From Mesorhizobium loti (GTDB lineage Bacteria; Pseudomonadota; Alphaproteobacteria; Rhizobiales; Rhizobiaceae): a stretch of 64,000 bases of DNA. This document shows positions 61,416 to 64,000 of this stretch, piece after piece (within the stretch, counting starts at the first letter, position 1; every line of letters begins with the position of its first letter). The DNA is taken from assembly GCA_002356515.1 (NCBI GenBank), contig AP017606.1:230704-294703 (forward strand). Direction: 5' to 3'. The position numbers were made by a program, and so were the translations under genes. The notes under the pieces are model-generated. The model made no database searches. It was not told the origin of the DNA and saw only the letters and a program-made list of their open reading frames with translations.

Positions 61416-61448
61416 TTCCCGGACAGCGTTTTCTCAAAAGTCCGGACA
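61396..61448 (-). repeat. Left-end transposase boxes of the IS21 element
   Basis: Boxes C(T/C)GGACA at 61396, 61419 and 61442, exactly 23 bp apart; they are the inverted counterparts of those at the right end. Multiple terminal repeats are known for IS21-family ends and bind IstA. Confidence 0.75.
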
Positions 61449-61484
61449 GTTTGACGAGGTTGGTCCTCGGCAGCCTGGTTGCTG

Positions 61485-62261
61485 TTAGGGCTGATTGATT
61501 TCGGTGTTCTCGGAGTCGGTCAAGAGGGGCGAGGTTTTTTTCTTTCGCATGCTCTCGCCCTGGAGGGCGATGCGGTGTGCATTGTGCACGATGCGGTCGA
61601 GTATGGCGTCGGCGACCGTGCTGTCGTTAATAAGGTCGTGCCAGCTTGCCACGGGGACCTGTGCGGTGATCAGGGTGGATTTTCTCTGATAGCGCTCCTC
61701 GACGATTTCAAAGAGGTGGAAGCGCTGCTGATCGGAGAGAGTATGGGTGCCGAAGTCGTCGAGGATGAGCAACTGGGCACGGGTGAGCTTGTCGATGAGG
61801 CGGGGGAAGGAACCATCGAGGCGGGCGAGCGCGAGATCCTCGAACAGGCGCGGCACGCGCACATAGAGCACGGAGTGACCGAGCCTGGCTGCCTGCCTGC
61901 CGAAGGCACAGGCCAACCATGACTTGCCGGTGCCGGTCTGACCGGTCACGATCAGGTTCTCACGGGCGGTGAGCCATTGCCCCTGGGCGAGCGCCAGGGT
62001 GTTGCGCCGATCGAGACCACGGGAAGCGGCAAAATCGATATCTTCGATGCAGGCCTGGACAAAGCGTAGCTTGGCGGAGGCGAGCCGGTTACGGATGCGC
62101 TTGTCAGCTCGCAGGGTGACCTCGCGGTCGAGCATCAGACCGAGCCACTCATCGCGGCTGAGCTCATTGGTGCCGGACAGTTCGGCCAATTCGCGCCAGG
62201 CGGCGGCCATGCCAGTCAGCCCGAGGGCCTGCATCTGGTCGAGGGTTTGGTTTGTCAGCAT
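61485..62261 (-). CDS. istB: IS21-family helper ATPase IstB
   Basis: 258 residues, usual IstB length. Walker [21 protein letters not shown], Walker B LLILDDFG, and the family N-terminus [20 protein letters not shown]. IstB is an AAA+ protein that remodels target DNA and stimulates IstA. It lies 12 bp downstream of istA, as usual. No frameshift seen. Confidence 0.92.
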   Translation of the reverse strand: MLTNQTLDQMQALGLTGMAAAWRELAELSGTNELSRDEWLGLMLDREVTLRADKRIRNRLASAKLRFVQACIEDIDFAASRGLDRRNTLALAQGQWLTARENLIVTGQTGTGKSWLACAFGRQAARLGHSVLYVRVPRLFEDLALARLDGSFPRLIDKLTRAQLLILDDFGTHTLSDQQRFHLFEIVEERYQRKSTLITAQVPVASWHDLINDSTVADAILDRIVHNAHRIALQGESMRKKKTSPLLTDSENTEINQP

Positions 62262-62273
62262 TCTTTGCTTCCT

Positions 62274-63824
62274 TCACTGGTAATAGGAACGGCCACGGAT
62301 ATTGGTGTGTGCAGGCGTGGGCGCCGCTTGTTCAGCCTGCGGTTGCTGCCGGTCGAGGCCGGATTTGAGGATGGAGGCGACGGAGGAATAGGCGATGGCA
62401 TTGATGGTGAGCGCCCGCTTGCAGGCCGCATCGAGGCGCTGCGATCCATAGCGCGGCGCCAGCGACAAAATCCCCATGGCCGAGCGGTATCCCTGTTCCG
62501 GATGCGGCCTGTCGCGCATCATGCGTTCGACCAGGATGGCGGCGTTGGGGCCGATCAGGGTCGCCCGACCGATCAGATTGGCCGGCGTGGTGTTGGCGTA
62601 ACGCTGATGCGCCTTGGGCATATGGTCGTTGACTGTGACGTGGCCGGAGCGCTGGGAGCGTCGGACATGGCTGGCGACACGCTGGTGATCGTGGAAGATC
62701 TCGACCACCCGTTGGGTGAGCCGCACCTGGAGGGTGCATCCGATCAGCCGATGCGGCACCGAGTAGAAGGTCTTGTCGACTTCGATATGGTAGTCGGGAT
62801 GGACCTTTGCCGACTTCCATTCCGCATATTCGAATGGTGTGGTCGGCAGGGGCTTCAAGGCGGCTCGCTCGATCTCCTCGAACAGTTCGCGGCGGCTTCT
62901 GCCGATATGGCGCATCGGCCGGTTGTTCAGATCCTCGAGCAATTCGGCAATCGCCGTATTGAGGGCGGCAAGCGAGAAGAAGGTGCGGTTCCTGAGCCGG
63001 GCTAGGATCCAGCGCTCGACGATCAACACCGCGCCTTCGACTTTGCCCTTGTCGCGCGGCTTCCTGCTGCGTGTCGGCAGGATCGTGGTGTCGTAATGCT
63101 CCGCCATGGCGGCGAACGTCGCGGTCAGTGTCGGCTCGAACCACAGGGCCTTGGCCACGCCCGACTTCAGATTGTCGCATACGATTGCCTTGGTGACCCC
63201 ACCGTAGAAGGCCAGTGCACGCACCTGACCGTCGATCCAGTCCGGCAGCTTCTGGCTGGAGCTGGCAAAGGCGAAGGTCAGGTTGGAGGCGCCCAGCACC
63301 GCGACAAAGATCTGGGCCGGATGGATGACACCGGTCGCCGGATCAATCACCGGCACCGTCGGACCGGCATAGTCGGTCTGCATCACGGCACCCGCCGCGT
63401 GCCGATTGCGGAACACGGCGCTTGTCCGATGCCGGAAGGCGGCAAACCGCTCACAGAACCACGTGAAGCCATAGCCGTCGGGATGGCTGGCGCGGTATTC
63501 CTGCCATAGAAGCGTCAGCGTCACGCTCTTGCGCTTCATCTCCCGGGCAACCAGGGGCCAGTCCGGTTCACTCAGATCCTGAGGTGGGCGACCGGCGCGG
63601 CCGAAGAGAAGCCGCTCCAGCTTTGCATCGTCATCACACCCGCTTGGCAGGGGCCAGGAAAGCCCGGCTTCCCGGGCCCGCAGCAAATAGGTCGATACCG
63701 AGCTCTTGCCGATCTCCAGCCGCTCGGCAATCTCGCGCACCGAAAGACCCTCTCCATGGGTCAGGCGCAGGATCGTCCGGATATCCCTCACTGTCGTTCG
63801 TCTTGCTTGCTTCCGTCTCGGCAT
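62274..63824 (-). CDS. istA: IS21-family transposase IstA
   Basis: 516 residues. An N-terminal helix-turn-helix (LSVREIAERLEIGKSSVSTY) and an rve-type DDE core with Asp in MQTDYAGPTVPV, Asp in IVCDNLKSGVAKA and Glu in KGKVEGAVLIVER; a C-terminal beta domain follows (VDKTFYSVPHRLIG). Full length with intact triad, so the element may be active. Start ATG at 63824. Confidence 0.92.
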   Translation of the reverse strand: MPRRKQARRTTVRDIRTILRLTHGEGLSVREIAERLEIGKSSVSTYLLRAREAGLSWPLPSGCDDDAKLERLLFGRAGRPPQDLSEPDWPLVAREMKRKSVTLTLLWQEYRASHPDGYGFTWFCERFAAFRHRTSAVFRNRHAAGAVMQTDYAGPTVPVIDPATGVIHPAQIFVAVLGASNLTFAFASSSQKLPDWIDGQVRALAFYGGVTKAIVCDNLKSGVAKALWFEPTLTATFAAMAEHYDTTILPTRSRKPRDKGKVEGAVLIVERWILARLRNRTFFSLAALNTAIAELLEDLNNRPMRHIGRSRRELFEEIERAALKPLPTTPFEYAEWKSAKVHPDYHIEVDKTFYSVPHRLIGCTLQVRLTQRVVEIFHDHQRVASHVRRSQRSGHVTVNDHMPKAHQRYANTTPANLIGRATLIGPNAAILVERMMRDRPHPEQGYRSAMGILSLAPRYGSQRLDAACKRALTINAIAYSSVASILKSGLDRQQPQAEQAAPTPAHTNIRGRSYYQ

Positions 63825-63906
63825 CGGCCCCTCTCAACGTTCTCGTGAGAGGCCTACCCGCAAGACGGCGCAGCCGCGAACCTACCGTCACACCGCCGCC
63901 GGAAAC

Positions 63907-63982
63907 TGTCCGGGATTTAGCGGAATCGCTGTCCGGGAATTACTGAAAACCCTGTCCGGAGATTACCGGAAAGCCTGTCCGG
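63907..63982 (+). repeat. Right-end transposase boxes of the IS21 element
   Basis: TGTCCGG at 63907, 63930, 63953 and 63976, exactly 23 bp apart, between the istA start and the element tip. The spacing equals that at the left end. Confidence 0.8.
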
Positions 63983-64000
63983 ACTTTTCCGAAACCCGCA

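Larger units (their letters stand above)
61379..64000 (-). mobile_element. IS21-family insertion sequence (IstA-IstB type)
   Basis: The left end starts TGCGCGCTTCGCAAAAG at 61379 and the last bases of the window (ending ACCCGCA at 64000) match it in reverse complement with one gap, so the element is about 2.6 kb and ends at or just beyond the window edge. Both ends carry repeated TGTCCGG boxes spaced 23 bp. It interrupts the Tn3-family tnpA. A target duplication cannot be checked because the right flank is not visible. Confidence 0.8.

Noticed and set aside
63907..63982. Regularly spaced short repeats resembling a mini CRISPR
   Set aside because: The repeated unit is only 7 bp, the period is 23 bp, the same boxes occur inverted at the other IS end, and no cas gene is present; these are IS21 terminal sites.

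Overview
The window reads as accessory DNA (plasmid or genomic island) of an alphaproteobacterium of the order Hyphomicrobiales, probably a rhizobium such as Mesorhizobium, Rhizobium or Ensifer. The support is the DUF1403 + ScpB-like pair at the left edge, typical of rhizobial plasmids, the moderately high GC, the density of ABC-type catabolic clusters, and at least eight different transposon or IS families, many of them broken. This is recognition by eye; no database search was run. No rRNA, tRNA, CRISPR array or prophage was seen.

Layout. 0-3 kb: 3' part of a DUF1403 gene coupled to an scpB-like gene, then a convergent DUF5623 gene. 3-7 kb: a Tn402/Tn5053-like tniB-tniQ pair whose tniA is reduced to its 3' end; a truncated, frameshifted metH fragment sits where the rest of tniA should be, followed by a second, broken tniQ end. 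7-26 kb: catabolic region 1, with an IclR regulator, a saccharopine-dehydrogenase-like protein, alanine racemase, a DMT transporter, a HAD hydrolase, a mandelate-racemase-like enolase, a C45 amide hydrolase, an unusual XRE regulator fused to a TRAP-type solute-binding domain, and a divergent operon with an M24 hydrolase, an imidazolonepropionase-like amidohydrolase, a polyamine-type ABC transporter, a Gfo/Idh oxidoreductase and a MmgE/PrpD protein. Two identical 19-bp palindromes lie at the two promoter regions around the XRE-TRAP gene.

26-32.6 kb: a five-gene minus-strand operon. It holds the two halves of the plant Tm-1 resistance protein as separate genes (UPF0261 and a TIM barrel), a bicupin, a Gfo/Idh dehydrogenase and an AAA+/Fis regulator whose sensor domain is a paralogue of the TIM barrel. 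A third, shortened TIM-barrel gene is divergent. 33-44.5 kb: a probable lipid-linked pentose/glycosylation locus in two converging operons (HAD-UbiA phosphoribosyltransferase, SDR, GT-C-like membrane protein; and SDR, SMR-type transporter, small membrane protein, GMC oxidoreductase). An IS110-family element and an internally deleted IS66 element lie between them.

46-58.6 kb: catabolic region 2, which repeats the IclR + MmgE/PrpD + M24 + PotABCD-type module of region 1 and adds an amidase, a DhaK/DhaL kinase pair and a D-amino-acid-oxidase-like flavoprotein. 58.8-64 kb: IS630 remnant, then a Tn3-family transposase cut off by a complete-looking IS21-family element that ends at or very near the right edge of the window.
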